A DNA stretch of 64,000 bases from Candidatus Zhuqueibacterota bacterium (GTDB lineage: Bacteria; Zhuqueibacterota; Zhuqueibacteria; Zhuqueibacterales; Zhuqueibacteraceae), in NCBI GenBank assembly GCA_022616415.1, contig JAKEEU010000426.1:1-64000 (forward strand). Direction: 5' to 3'. Position numbers and translations under genes: made by a program. This document shows, one piece after another, positions 24,879 to 33,783 of the stretch (position 1 is the first letter of the stretch; every line of letters begins with the position of its first letter). Below the pieces are notes generated by a model that saw only the letters and a program-made list of their open reading frames with translations, had not been told where the DNA came from and made no database searches.

Positions 24879-26378
24879 CTACAATACAGAAGACCGCAGC
24901 CAAATCACCAATGGGATGCCATACTCGACCCATTTGACCCATTGCGGCTCCTGCCACAATCCAAACTGAATGTAGTTGGCGAGAACCCAATAGGAGAGAA
25001 AAACCGTGCCGCTGAGAAGCCAAAGCGGAAAAATCATTTTTTTACAATATTCAAAACCGGGCATGGCATCTTTTAGACATAACAACGGCAAAATCCACAG
25101 AAGATACCAAGGCTGCAATGTTGGCGATAAAAGCAAGAAAGCCGCCAGAATGGTGATGACGATTGCAAGCCAGCTTGAATCGGCATGGCGCAAAGCTTCC
25201 GACTTTAATTCTCGCCACAAGAATTGAAAATAAATGAGCATAAAAAAGTTCCCAACGATGATCTTCGCGATGATCAAAGCCAGATCGATTCTGCGGGTGG
25301 CGAGCGTGACGGCGTTGATTTCCCAATCCGCCGGGATCATCAAAAAAGCAACCAGCCGATCCGGCAATAACCGATGTATCGAGGCAAACACGAGAGAAAA
25401 GATCCCGTCATTAAACCGCCATTTTTCAGAGTACACCATCAAGCCGGAAACTAATTTTTCACCGGCGGCGGCAAATGGAGCATAGCTGCCAGCCGCAAGC
25501 AAAGCGAATAGCGCGACGATCCACCAGGCTTTTTTAAAGCTCAAATCTTTCCAAGCTGCCACGAAGAGAAAAGGCAGAAATATGACGGTGATAAATTTGA
25601 CCAGAAATCCGAGCGCCAGGAAGATTGCTGCCAGAGCATACCGCCGCTGCACGAGAAAGGCAATCGTCAAAACGAGCGTGAGCGCGCCCACACCGTCGGT
25701 ATGTCCGCTGCCGGCAATCTCAATAATCGGCAGCGGATGCCAGGCATAAAGAATGGCCCAGCGCGGGTCAATATTTACTTGCGCGAGCAAGCGAAAGAGC
25801 AAGAGCACCAGGCCCAAGTCAACGAGCACAAAGATCAGTTTCAAACCGGCGAAAGATTGGAGGCCGAGGGTTTGGCTCGCTTGGCGGCCTGTCCAAAATA
25901 AGATTTGCAAAAAAGGAGGATAAACGCTGTGGACATGTTTGTGATCCACCTTCGGATATATCGTCGCGTCACGCCAATTTGCCAGCTCATCCGCCGCCGG
26001 TGGAAACGAATAGGGATTAACACCCTGATCGACAAGCTGAGCATCCCAAAGGTACCGATAGATGTCGTTTGAAAGCCATGGCGATTGGCCAACCAGCGCG
26101 CCTCTGAAAAGAACGGCGCCAATGGCGATGATCAACAGGCTTATACGAGCATTGCGCTTGTTCTGATTGGCCGCCTTTACGCTGATGATGGCAAAGACCA
26201 GCAACAAAAACAGCCCGGCGAGCATCGCAAAAAAATGATTTAGCGTCTCTTTGATGAGGGCGGACTGACCAGCGACGCTTAAACGACCTAAAAAGATGTA
26301 GATGACAAACGATAGGCTGCCGAGGCCAGCCAACGCCATATTGGCGCGTTGGCCGAGCTTGGCATAAAAAGCTTGCAT
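24879..26378 (-). CDS. GT87-type polyprenyl-phosphate glycosyltransferase
   Basis: About 499 aa with roughly ten or more hydrophobic segments. 'SNDIYRYLWDAQLVDQGVNPYSF' (residues about 100-125, cited as a family block) is the typical GT87/mannosyltransferase signature, with the acidic pair in the first periplasmic loop. Such enzymes transfer a sugar from a polyprenyl-phosphate donor on the outer face of the inner membrane, usually onto lipids or glycans; donor and acceptor cannot be predicted here. ATG 26378 follows 'AAAGG'. The GTG at 26399 that overlaps the previous gene is an alternative. It is the last gene of a minus-strand run led by a TPR lipoprotein. Confidence 0.83.
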   Translation of the reverse strand: MQAFYAKLGQRANMALAGLGSLSFVIYIFLGRLSVAGQSALIKETLNHFFAMLAGLFLLLVFAIISVKAANQNKRNARISLLIIAIGAVLFRGALVGQSPWLSNDIYRYLWDAQLVDQGVNPYSFPPAADELANWRDATIYPKVDHKHVHSVYPPFLQILFWTGRQASQTLGLQSFAGLKLIFVLVDLGLVLLLFRLLAQVNIDPRWAILYAWHPLPIIEIAGSGHTDGVGALTLVLTIAFLVQRRYALAAIFLALGFLVKFITVIFLPFLFVAAWKDLSFKKAWWIVALFALLAAGSYAPFAAAGEKLVSGLMVYSEKWRFNDGIFSLVFASIHRLLPDRLVAFLMIPADWEINAVTLATRRIDLALIIAKIIVGNFFMLIYFQFLWRELKSEALRHADSSWLAIVITILAAFLLLSPTLQPWYLLWILPLLCLKDAMPGFEYCKKMIFPLWLLSGTVFLSYWVLANYIQFGLWQEPQWVKWVEYGIPLVIWLRSSVL

Positions 26379-26388
26379 GGTTTTGCCT

Positions 26389-27597
26389 TTATCGAGCACT
26401 TGGTAGCTTTGCCAAATAAGCCCTGGCCGCCGGATGATTCGGCTGGTGCTTCAGCGCATTGAGCCAAGCCCGCCGCGCGTTTTCAATTTGCCTGGATAGT
26501 GCGTAAACGATGCCAAGATTCAGCCAGATGTCCACCAGCGTGGAGTCGTGTTGCAAGATCATGTGATACTGATTTATCGCTCTCGTCGTATCGCCTTTGA
26601 TCAAATGCAGATTGGCAATATTGTTTTGGATTTCCATATTATTGGGCGCGAGATGCGCTGCAACTTTGTAGGCATGCATGGCATCATTATAGCGGCCGAC
26701 TCGACGCAGTGCAAACGCCAGAGAAGCATGCACCATAGGATCGTGCGGGAGGGAACGGACCGAGTTTTCCAAATGTTCGATCTGAGCACCGACGGCGCGC
26801 ACACGCTCGGCCTCGTCGAGATATTTCTTGGCTTCAACTTGGCGGCCCAAGTGCACCAAAGCCTGGCCGAAATTATATTGGGCGCCGCGATACCATGGCC
26901 ACTTTTCAATTACCTCACGTAGGATGCCGAGAGCTCGTTCATATTGCTTCGTCTTAACCAGGAGGGAACCGACGAGGTAGCGGTATTCCAGATTTCCCGG
27001 CTCGAGTTGCCACGCGCGCTGCGCATGATACAGGGCTTTTTCAACCTCGCCTTCGTTATCATAAAGCTGCGCCAGGCTGAAATGGGCAGGAGCATACAAG
27101 CTGTCAATTGTAATCGCGCGTTGAAAGGCGTACCGGGCGCTGTCAGCCTTTCCCAGTTCCTCATAAGCGCGCCCCATGCCACGCCAGGGAATGGGGGCAG
27201 GGTTTGTCTTCAGCTCTCTTTGGTAAAAAGCAATGGCCTGATGATACTTCTGCTGGCGGTAGGCATTATTCCCCAAGTTATTCCATGCGCCGCGATAGCC
27301 CGGCTCAAGCTTGAGTGCTTGCAGGTAGGCGGTTTCCGTTTTTTGCCATTGTCCCAGCTCCGAATAAATACGTGCGTGCAAAAAGTGAACGTTGGCGCTT
27401 TTCGGCGCGAGTTTTTCCGCGCTGTCGGCAAACATCAGCGCAAAATCAAACTCATTCTGGCGCAGCGCCTCTTCGCCTTGGCGCGCTAAAAAATCGCTGC
27501 GCGCCATGCGCTCCAATGATTCCTCTGGTTTGGAGTTGCAGCCCGAGCAGAGAGAGACGGCAAACAAAATCACAACGAATGAACACGGCTTGATCAT
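26389..27597 (-). CDS. TPR lipoprotein, member of a five-copy paralogous set
   Basis: A 402-aa predicted lipoprotein: the signal 'FVVILFAVSLCSGC' has its lipobox cysteine at about C20. About ten tetratricopeptide repeats follow, for example 'ARIYSELGQWQKTETAYLQAL', 'WNNLGNNAYRQQKYHQAIAFY' and 'GRYNDAMHAYKVAAHLAPNN', ending 'ARAYLAKLPSAR'. It is closely related to the TPR protein at 52831-54171 (shared 'GRYNDAMHAYK', 'NN.EI.NNIA.LHLI..DTTRAI') and to those at 43063, 49028 and 54168. It probably acts in the periplasm as a protein-interaction platform. Ten nucleotides separate it from the glycosyltransferase, suggesting co-expression. Confidence 0.87.
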   Translation of the reverse strand: MIKPCSFVVILFAVSLCSGCNSKPEESLERMARSDFLARQGEEALRQNEFDFALMFADSAEKLAPKSANVHFLHARIYSELGQWQKTETAYLQALKLEPGYRGAWNNLGNNAYRQQKYHQAIAFYQRELKTNPAPIPWRGMGRAYEELGKADSARYAFQRAITIDSLYAPAHFSLAQLYDNEGEVEKALYHAQRAWQLEPGNLEYRYLVGSLLVKTKQYERALGILREVIEKWPWYRGAQYNFGQALVHLGRQVEAKKYLDEAERVRAVGAQIEHLENSVRSLPHDPMVHASLAFALRRVGRYNDAMHAYKVAAHLAPNNMEIQNNIANLHLIKGDTTRAINQYHMILQHDSTLVDIWLNLGIVYALSRQIENARRAWLNALKHQPNHPAARAYLAKLPSAR

Positions 27598-27642
27598 ACT
27601 TGGTCGAAAGATATTTCAAAACAATTTTCCCAACGGAAACTG

Positions 27643-28503
27643 TCAGTGCTCAAATTCGTTGGGTTCGTTATGCACCGTGGTGAAGTTGACGGCGCCCTTC
27701 ACTTTCATTTTTTCAGCATCGGATTCCGGCATGCGCCAGTTATTATCGAAGCGACCCTCCGCGACCACATTGTCCGCCGAATCTTTGAAGAGAAGATAAT
27801 CTTTAAAATCCATCAGCAAGCCGGGCGGGCCGTACATTGGAGGATTGGCTTGGCCGGAACCGGCAACAGACCACCACGGCAATCCCGAATTGATGAGAAG
27901 ATAATGCTCCCCCACAGGAAAGATGTAGACCAGCCCGTAATCACTGGCGGTGGTATCGAGATGCATTGGCAACTGCGCGCTGAATTTCGCGATCAGGCTG
28001 TTGGTCTCTTTCGTGCCAAACAGGATGAGGTTCGAAGCCTCAAGATCGCTTGGCCTCACCTCCTTGTCGGCTAATACACGCGGGAACACCATCACACGAC
28101 CGAGGAAAGCGCCGCGATATACGGGCCAGTTTGCCGCATGCTCGGCCTGTTCACGCCGGGCCTGCAATTCTTCAGGCGAGGGATTATCGGCATCGCCGTA
28201 AACATAGATGTGCCGGCTGGCAATGGCTTCGCTTCCGGGCAGGTTACTCTTGCCGAAGACGCGACGCAGGGCGAGGCGGTGATTCGAGCCCGCGCCGTGC
28301 AGCATGATGACGAGTGGATACTTTTTGGCTGGATTAAAGTTTTTGGGCAGATACAATCCGTACGGTTGTTCCGTATCATCGACGTCGGAAAAAAACGTCA
28401 GCACCTGCGGCCCGGACTCGAGGGTTTGGCTTAACGAGGCGGTGCCAGCCACAAATAACAATAAGATGATCAGAAATTGAAAAGTCTTGCGATGACTCAA
28501 CAT
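27643..28503 (-). CDS. Alpha/beta-hydrolase family protein lacking its catalytic core
   Basis: A 286-aa exported frame (signal 'FLIILLLFVAGTASLSQ'). The N-terminal part 'YGLYLPKNFNPAKKYPLVIM' and 'LHGAGSN' is the start of a prolyl-oligopeptidase or PHB-depolymerase-like hydrolase domain. After 'VFGKSNLPG' it jumps to 'SEAIASRHIYVYGDAD', 'ASNLILFGTKETNSLIAK' and 'YLLINSGLPWW', which belong to the C-terminal accessory domain of much longer homologues as I recall them. The GxSxG nucleophile region and the rest of the hydrolase core are missing. The frame is intact and AAGGAG precedes ATG 28503, so a stable but probably non-hydrolytic product is possible. Likely an in-frame deletion derivative. 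Confidence 0.65.
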   Translation of the reverse strand: MLSHRKTFQFLIILLLFVAGTASLSQTLESGPQVLTFFSDVDDTEQPYGLYLPKNFNPAKKYPLVIMLHGAGSNHRLALRRVFGKSNLPGSEAIASRHIYVYGDADNPSPEELQARREQAEHAANWPVYRGAFLGRVMVFPRVLADKEVRPSDLEASNLILFGTKETNSLIAKFSAQLPMHLDTTASDYGLVYIFPVGEHYLLINSGLPWWSVAGSGQANPPMYGPPGLLMDFKDYLLFKDSADNVVAEGRFDNNWRMPESDAEKMKVKGAVNFTTVHNEPNEFEH

Positions 28504-28638
28504 GCTTGCACTCCTTAAACTTATTTCCGTTTTAGCAGCCAGCGATTCACAGAATTCTTATATTGTTGACATTTCAATGTTCACGAATTAGCCTGTTTTT
28601 ATTTATAGCAAAAAATCAGAGGCTTGCAACTGGTTTTT

Positions 28639-29172
28639 TCAAAACACATTATTTTTCACACGGTAAGAAAGCAATACGACCCCGTTCCCGTAAATCTTGC
28701 TGTCGGTGAACTCCAGATCGATATGCCTGCCGATGTTGGAAAGAAGCGGAATGCCCGAACCGAGCAGTACAGGATTCACCTTCAGTATGACCTCGTCAAT
28801 CAAGTTTTCTGCAAACAGCGTGGTAGCTAAATCGCCGGCGCCGCAGAGCCAGATGTCTCTGCCCGGTTCATTCTTCAGCTTTCTGACCAACTCACCTGCG
28901 TTTTCCGTTACGACCTCAACATTCTTATCCGGGCTTTCTTTCATCGTTCGTGAGAAGACATAGCTCTTCAGGTGCGGATACGGATTGGTTACACCTACCT
29001 TTAGCCCGACCTCGTAAGTTTTGCGTCCCATCAAAACGACGTCACACGATTTGATGAAATCAAGATAATCCGTCACGTGCCCGCCTTCGGCAATAAAAAA
29101 ATCCCAAGAGCCGTCCTCGCGAGCCAGAAACCCGTCAACGGTGATGGCGACATAGTATTTTACTTTTCGCAT
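28639..29172 (-). CDS. Dihydrofolate reductase / RibD C-terminal domain family protein
   Basis: A 177-aa protein of the RibD_C/YyaP/YwjB type. It has 'KVKYYVAITVDGFLAREDGS' at the N-terminus, 'CDVVLMGRKTYEVG' in the middle, 'DIWLCGAGDLATTLFAENLI' for the nucleotide-binding region and 'VNPVLLGSGIPLL' near the end. Members bind NAD(P)H and reduce pterin- or pyrimidine-like substrates; the physiological reaction is generally unknown. It lies downstream of an NCS1-type nucleobase permease and a 56-aa membrane protein on the same strand, which hints at nucleobase or cofactor metabolism but does not prove it. Confidence 0.9.
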   Translation of the reverse strand: MRKVKYYVAITVDGFLAREDGSWDFFIAEGGHVTDYLDFIKSCDVVLMGRKTYEVGLKVGVTNPYPHLKSYVFSRTMKESPDKNVEVVTENAGELVRKLKNEPGRDIWLCGAGDLATTLFAENLIDEVILKVNPVLLGSGIPLLSNIGRHIDLEFTDSKIYGNGVVLLSYRVKNNVF

Positions 29173-29214
29173 GTCTGACTTTCTTTCGGAATGGACCGCA
29201 ACTTGAAAGTTGCG

Positions 29215-29385
29215 TTACGTTTCCTTCTTCATCCAAAACGGCGCGGTAAAAAACCACAGCAGGGTTCCCACTGTCATCATCGCCAGATAGGCATTCCACT
29301 TTATGATTTGGGCAAAAACCAGGAACGCTGGAATAACGGTCAATCCCAGGCCGATAAACGAAAGCAGTTTTAATAACGGGCTCAT
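29215..29385 (-). CDS. 56-aa two-segment membrane protein coupled to the permease
   Basis: Starts MSPLLKLLSFIGLGLTVIPA and ends 'LLWFFTAPFWMKKET'. Two hydrophobic stretches (about residues 5-24 and 31-48) predict two transmembrane helices. The start codon overlaps the permease stop as ATGA, so translation is probably coupled. The size and position suggest an accessory subunit of the NCS1 permease, comparable to small subunits of other secondary transporters. I do not recognise the family. Confidence 0.7.
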   Translation of the reverse strand: MSPLLKLLSFIGLGLTVIPAFLVFAQIIKWNAYLAMMTVGTLLWFFTAPFWMKKET

Positions 29386-30794
29386 ATCTTTGCTCCGGCC
29401 AATTCTTTGGATAGCACTCTTTGCTGCGCATAGCTCAGGGAAACATACAAGCCAATGGCAATAAACCAGCCGGGAAGAGCTTTAAAGAAGAGCTCCAACG
29501 GCAACAGAAAGCAAATCAATAACGTAACTCCCCAGGCGAAAGCCGCCGGCCAACTGAAAACGATGTGTTGCCATTCCGCATAATCTTGTTTTAAATCCAA
29601 TTTTGGCAGCAGCCAAAAATCGGCAAATATGACTGCGCCCATGGGCATCAAGATCAATCCATACAGCGCCACAAAATCCAGCAGCTTCATCACCAGCGCC
29701 GGAAAGCAGGCCGCAAGAGTTGTGATCATTCCGATAATCATGGTCACTTTCCAGGTTTTGGAACCGGGCATGAGAGCCTGCAACGCCAGACCGGCGCGGT
29801 AAATCGTCGGGTTGGCCGTGGTCCATCCGGCAACGATCACGCAAACCACGCCGGCAAACCCGGCAGCACGGTAAGCCACCGGCCCGGGCGCAAATTCCAT
29901 GCTCTGGTTGGATTCCAACAGGAACAGCGCGTAAAGTATGCCGGAGGCCAGCCAGGCGAGGTAATGCCCGATAAACATGCCTGCTGAAGAGGCGAAGCCG
30001 TAATGCCATTTTCGCGCGTAACGCAGGATGGACAAATCCGACATGCCGATGTGCATGGCGAGATTACAGAACCAGGCAAAAAACATCACATGCCAGAAGG
30101 TGAATTTGCTCTGACCTGCCAACGGGATGCCTGTCCAGATTTTCTGGTTCGCCACCGGCCAGAACTCTGATAAAGAATGGACGCCCAAAGCCGGGAACAC
30201 AGCAATCGGCGCGGCTATAAACATCAGGATCATCCAGGGCGCCGCATACTTGGCAAAACGCGCAACTTGGGTGTAGCCGAACATGGCGACTATCGTGGTG
30301 GCAGCGCCGACGCCCAGCACGGCGACAATCCAACCGATGCTGTTGGGATAAAAATCGTTTAATGAGGGCATGGTCATTTTGAACGGGATGCCCACCGCCG
30401 TGGCGGAAACAGCAATCATTGAGCCCGCTAAGAAGCAGAACATTAGGGCATTCACGAGATTATAAACCAAAGTCAGCCGCGTGCCGCAAATTTTTTCCAG
30501 TTGGTAATACAGGGTGATTCGGCTTTTGATCGCGATGGGCGCGCAGATCAAGGCCCAGCTTAGCACCGCCAAAAGATTTCCCACCAGCAGACCGGAAACC
30601 AGATCTCCGGCGCTGATCCCATGCGCCACGAATAACGGCCCGATCACAAACTCGGTTCCGGCGATATGCTCTCCGGCGTACATGCCCCAAAAGCTGGCCG
30701 CGCCTTTCAGCTTGTTCTCGGGAACCGGGGTGCGCTCGAATTCATTGACGGCGTCGAGCTTTTTTGTCAAGGCTGATTTTGGGGTGGATTCCAT
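29382..30794 (-). CDS. NCS1-family purine/cytosine permease
   Basis: A 470-aa inner-membrane symporter of the nucleobase-cation-symport-1 family, similar to CodB and related permeases. About twelve hydrophobic segments are visible. The N-terminus shows 'FWGMYAGEHIAGTEFVIGPL' and 'LAVLSWALICAPIAIKSRIT', matching the TM1-TM2 region of the family; 'WTTANPTIYRAGLALQALMP' corresponds to the conserved 'TNxYxA' stretch. Likely substrates are cytosine, purines, allantoin or hydroxymethylpyrimidine; I cannot choose among them. It heads a minus-strand unit with the 56-aa membrane protein (4-nt overlap) and the dihydrofolate-reductase-like protein. Confidence 0.87.
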   Translation of the reverse strand: MESTPKSALTKKLDAVNEFERTPVPENKLKGAASFWGMYAGEHIAGTEFVIGPLFVAHGISAGDLVSGLLVGNLLAVLSWALICAPIAIKSRITLYYQLEKICGTRLTLVYNLVNALMFCFLAGSMIAVSATAVGIPFKMTMPSLNDFYPNSIGWIVAVLGVGAATTIVAMFGYTQVARFAKYAAPWMILMFIAAPIAVFPALGVHSLSEFWPVANQKIWTGIPLAGQSKFTFWHVMFFAWFCNLAMHIGMSDLSILRYARKWHYGFASSAGMFIGHYLAWLASGILYALFLLESNQSMEFAPGPVAYRAAGFAGVVCVIVAGWTTANPTIYRAGLALQALMPGSKTWKVTMIIGMITTLAACFPALVMKLLDFVALYGLILMPMGAVIFADFWLLPKLDLKQDYAEWQHIVFSWPAAFAWGVTLLICFLLPLELFFKALPGWFIAIGLYVSLSYAQQRVLSKELAGAKI

Positions 30795-30810
30795 ACAGGT
30801 TTAAAAAATT

Positions 30811-30851
30811 AGACCAACGGATAGAAATCCCGCCGCGGCGGGACAACGGAT
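30811..30851. repeat. CAACGGAT-family repeat with GC-rich hairpin
   Basis: CCAACGGATAGAAAT is followed by the perfect palindrome CCCGCCGCGGCGGG (30829-30842) and ACAACGGATGAG. The right half matches bases 1-14 of the window. It lies 17 nt upstream of the permease start codon. Confidence 0.75.
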
Positions 30852-30868
30852 GAGAAGCAAAAGCATAA

Positions 30869-30937
30869 GACAAAATAATTTAGAGACAAAATGATCAATT
30901 TTTATAAAAAATTATTTTGTCACTTAATCATTCTGTC
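30869..30937. repeat. GACAAAATNATT palindromic repeat array
   Basis: GACAAAATAATTT (30869-30881) pairs exactly with AAATTATTTTGTC (30909-30921), and GACAAAATGAT (30885-30895) with ATCATTCTGTC (30927-30937) except for one base. The two-unit order A,B - A',B' is the same as around the GxxExxY remnant at 18029-18487, but with nothing inserted between the halves. The rest of 30938-31011 holds only related degenerate motifs. Confidence 0.75.
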
Positions 30938-31011
30938 ATTGAAAGCTTTTCTAATAGTTTTGCCCATAATCGTTTTGCCTTTATTAAAAACACTGTAACA
31001 CGAATGTTGCG

Positions 31012-33783
31012 TCACCGTTTTTCCCAAGTGAAATGATAGCTTCCCGAACCTACTTCCACGACCACGTAGTCGCCTTCTTTGCCTTTTGCTTTGAGGTCTT
31101 TTGCAGAAGAAAGGGAGAGGCCGCTTTCTTTAACTGATTCGACAGCAGGAGCAGGAAGGTAAACCGTTGCCGTGGTGTTGGCCGGTATTTCGACATCTAA
31201 TTGCAGCTTGCCATTTTCTGATTTCCAATGCGAGTTGACTTTGCCGTAATACGTCTGCAAATCGGCGCGGGCAAAAGTCAGGTTCCCGCCGAGATGCGGC
31301 ATAATCTTGACCTGCTTATACCCCGGGCCGGAGTCATCGGTGTCGATACCGGCGATGGCCCGGTACATCCAATCACCAATAGCGCCATAGGCATAATGGT
31401 TGAAAGAATTCATGCCGGGCGTTTGAAAAGTGCTGTCCGGCTTGATGCCGTCCCAACGTTCCCAAATCGTCGTCGCGCCCATTTTTACCGGATACAGCCA
31501 GGAGGGATAAGTTTCCTGCATGAGTAAAGCATAAGCCACCTCGGCATAACCGAAACGCGTCAGCACGTGGCACAGATAAGGTGTGCCGAGAAAGCCCGTC
31601 GTGAGATGGTTATTGTAGCTTTTGATATTTTGCACCAACCGTTCTGCCGCCTGTTGGCGAAGCGACTCGGGAAGCATGGCGAAATTTAACGCGAGGACAT
31701 AAGCGGTCTGGGTGGCCGAAACCAGTTGCCCGTTGGGCGTGACATATTCTTTTAAAAAGGCGTCTTTGATTTTCTGCAAAAGCTCGGTGTATTGAGCGGC
31801 ATCATCTTTGTTGCCCAAGACGTTCGCGGCATTGATTACCAATTGCGTGGAATGAGCAAAAAAGCACTGGGCGATCAAATATTTGTTGGTGACGGCAGCC
31901 CTGCCGTCGTTGTCATCGTCCGGGCGATAAAAAAGCCAGTCGCCGAAATGAAAACCTTTGTTCCATAAATAATCCGTGCTGTTTTGCTGCATGAAACCGA
32001 CCCACGCTTTCATGCTGGCATATTGTTGTTCCAAAATTTTTTTGTCGCCATAAGCCAGATACATGTTCCAGGGGATAATGGTTGCCACATCTGCCCAGCC
32101 GGTTGCTCCTCCTGCGGTTGGTGCCAGCACATTGGGAATAACAAATGGCACGCTGCCATCGGGTTGTTGATCCGCTTCCACATCGCGCAACCATTTGGCA
32201 AAGAAGTTATTGACATTCATATTGAAAGCAGCCGTGCGTGAAAACACCTGCGCATCTCCGGTCCAGCCCATGCGTTCATCGCGTTGCGGGCAGTCGGTCG
32301 GCACATCGAGAAAGTTGCCCTTTTGCCCCCATTGAATGTTGTGCTGCAATTGATTGAGCAACGGATGCGAGCACGCAAAGCTGCCGGTCGGCGCCATATC
32401 CGAGTGAATCACCATGCCGGTCAGATTTTCCAAGGCCGGCTCGCCAAGAAAACCTTCGACGCTGACATAGCGGAATCCCTGAAAGGTGAAATGCGGTTCA
32501 TAGATTTCGACACCGCTTCCTTTCAAAGTATATTGAATTTTCTGTTCGGCCTTCCTGAGATTGTCTCGGTAGAAATTGCCGTCTTTGTTTAAAACTTCGG
32601 TGTGGCGCATCGTCACCGTCGCGCCTGCTTGGCCCTGAACTTTGAGGCGAACCCAGCCAACCATATTTTGGCCCATATCAAAGACGGTCTCACCCGCAGG
32701 CGTTTTGATAATGGCGACGGGCTTGATCTCCTGAATTTTTCGCACCGGCGGACCGACAGGCGCAACAAGAATCGCTTTGCTATGCTCGATGACTTTTACG
32801 CCTGACCATCCGGTATCATCGAAATTCGGCGCGCTCCATCCTTTTTTTTCCAGGCGTGCATCATAAATTTCACCGTTGTAGATATCCGAGCTCAGAATCG
32901 GGCCGGTGCAGGCTTTCCAGGTTTCATCCGTGGTGATGATTTCTGTGTCGCCATTTTCATAAACCACATGAAACTGCAGCAGCAAAGCCAGTTTGTCGCC
33001 ATAAAAATTCCTGCGCATGTCCCAGGTCAAGTAGCCGCGATACCAGCCATCTCCCAAGATGACGCCAATGGCATTTTTTCCTGGCCGCAGTTGGTTCGTG
33101 ACCTCATAAGTTTGATACTGCAACCGTTTGCCATAACTGGTCCAGCCGGGCGTGAAGACTTGATCGCCGACGCGACGGCCATTCAATTCCATCTCGTACA
33201 AACCCAAACAGGTAACATAAGCGCGGGCGGATTTGAATGCTCCTCGAATCGTGAATTCTTTTCTGAGCAAGGGACATGGTTGTGATTTAGTGAGGTCTTC
33301 CGCAATATCGGGTTGAATCCACGCGGCCTGCCAATCCGAGGGCTGAAGCAATCCCATTTCCCAATACGCTGGCGCGCTCCACGAAGATGGTTTATTATTG
33401 CCATCCCATACTCGAACTTGCCAATAGAGGCGTTGTCGAGATTGCAAGGTGGGTCCCTGATAGATAACATGTATCGATTGATCCGAGGCAACCTTGCCCG
33501 TATCCCCAATAAGGCGTCCATTTTGTCCGAGGTCCGAGGTCGTCGCTGCAACTCGAATTTGATAGGCTTTCTGGATTACACCCCGCGCCGCAGAAACGAT
33601 TTGCCAACTCAAGCGCGGCTGCCGCTCATCAATGCCAACGGGATCAACTTGGTTTTCGACGCGGAGACTCTCGAGCTTGAGAGATGAAACGTTTTGTGCC
33701 ATGATGACCATACCAGGCGCGGATAGTAATGAGACGAGCATGAGACAGTGAATGATTGGAAACTGGTTTTGCATAGTTGTCAT
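31012..33783 (-). CDS. Alpha-L-rhamnosidase, GH78
   Basis: About 923 aa, probably exported ('HCLMLVSLLSAPGMVIMAQ'). It hydrolyses terminal alpha-L-rhamnose from glycans. Domains in order: an N-terminal Bac_rhamnosid_N-like region ('PRLSWQIVSAARGV', 'QSRQRLYWQVRVWD'), beta-sandwich domains ('CLGLYEMELNGRRVGDQVF'), then the (alpha/alpha)6 catalytic domain. This has the GH78 hallmark 'DVPTDCPQRDERMGWTGDAQ', with its acidic residues, and 'GATTIWERWDG'; a C-terminal beta-domain follows. ATG 33783 overlaps the upstream stop by 4 nt (ATGA), and a longer frame to 33987 lies wholly inside the upstream gene. It is coupled to a TolB-like propeller protein, suggesting use of rhamnose-containing polysaccharides. 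Confidence 0.93.
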   Translation of the reverse strand: MTTMQNQFPIIHCLMLVSLLSAPGMVIMAQNVSSLKLESLRVENQVDPVGIDERQPRLSWQIVSAARGVIQKAYQIRVAATTSDLGQNGRLIGDTGKVASDQSIHVIYQGPTLQSRQRLYWQVRVWDGNNKPSSWSAPAYWEMGLLQPSDWQAAWIQPDIAEDLTKSQPCPLLRKEFTIRGAFKSARAYVTCLGLYEMELNGRRVGDQVFTPGWTSYGKRLQYQTYEVTNQLRPGKNAIGVILGDGWYRGYLTWDMRRNFYGDKLALLLQFHVVYENGDTEIITTDETWKACTGPILSSDIYNGEIYDARLEKKGWSAPNFDDTGWSGVKVIEHSKAILVAPVGPPVRKIQEIKPVAIIKTPAGETVFDMGQNMVGWVRLKVQGQAGATVTMRHTEVLNKDGNFYRDNLRKAEQKIQYTLKGSGVEIYEPHFTFQGFRYVSVEGFLGEPALENLTGMVIHSDMAPTGSFACSHPLLNQLQHNIQWGQKGNFLDVPTDCPQRDERMGWTGDAQVFSRTAAFNMNVNNFFAKWLRDVEADQQPDGSVPFVIPNVLAPTAGGATGWADVATIIPWNMYLAYGDKKILEQQYASMKAWVGFMQQNSTDYLWNKGFHFGDWLFYRPDDDNDGRAAVTNKYLIAQCFFAHSTQLVINAANVLGNKDDAAQYTELLQKIKDAFLKEYVTPNGQLVSATQTAYVLALNFAMLPESLRQQAAERLVQNIKSYNNHLTTGFLGTPYLCHVLTRFGYAEVAYALLMQETYPSWLYPVKMGATTIWERWDGIKPDSTFQTPGMNSFNHYAYGAIGDWMYRAIAGIDTDDSGPGYKQVKIMPHLGGNLTFARADLQTYYGKVNSHWKSENGKLQLDVEIPANTTATVYLPAPAVESVKESGLSLSSAKDLKAKGKEGDYVVVEVGSGSYHFTWEKR

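Noticed and set aside
27629..27663. CCCAACG...CGTTGGG as another member of the CAACGGAT repeat family
   Set aside because: Only 7-bp arms, and the right arm lies inside the coding end of the alpha/beta-hydrolase gene; similarity may be chance.
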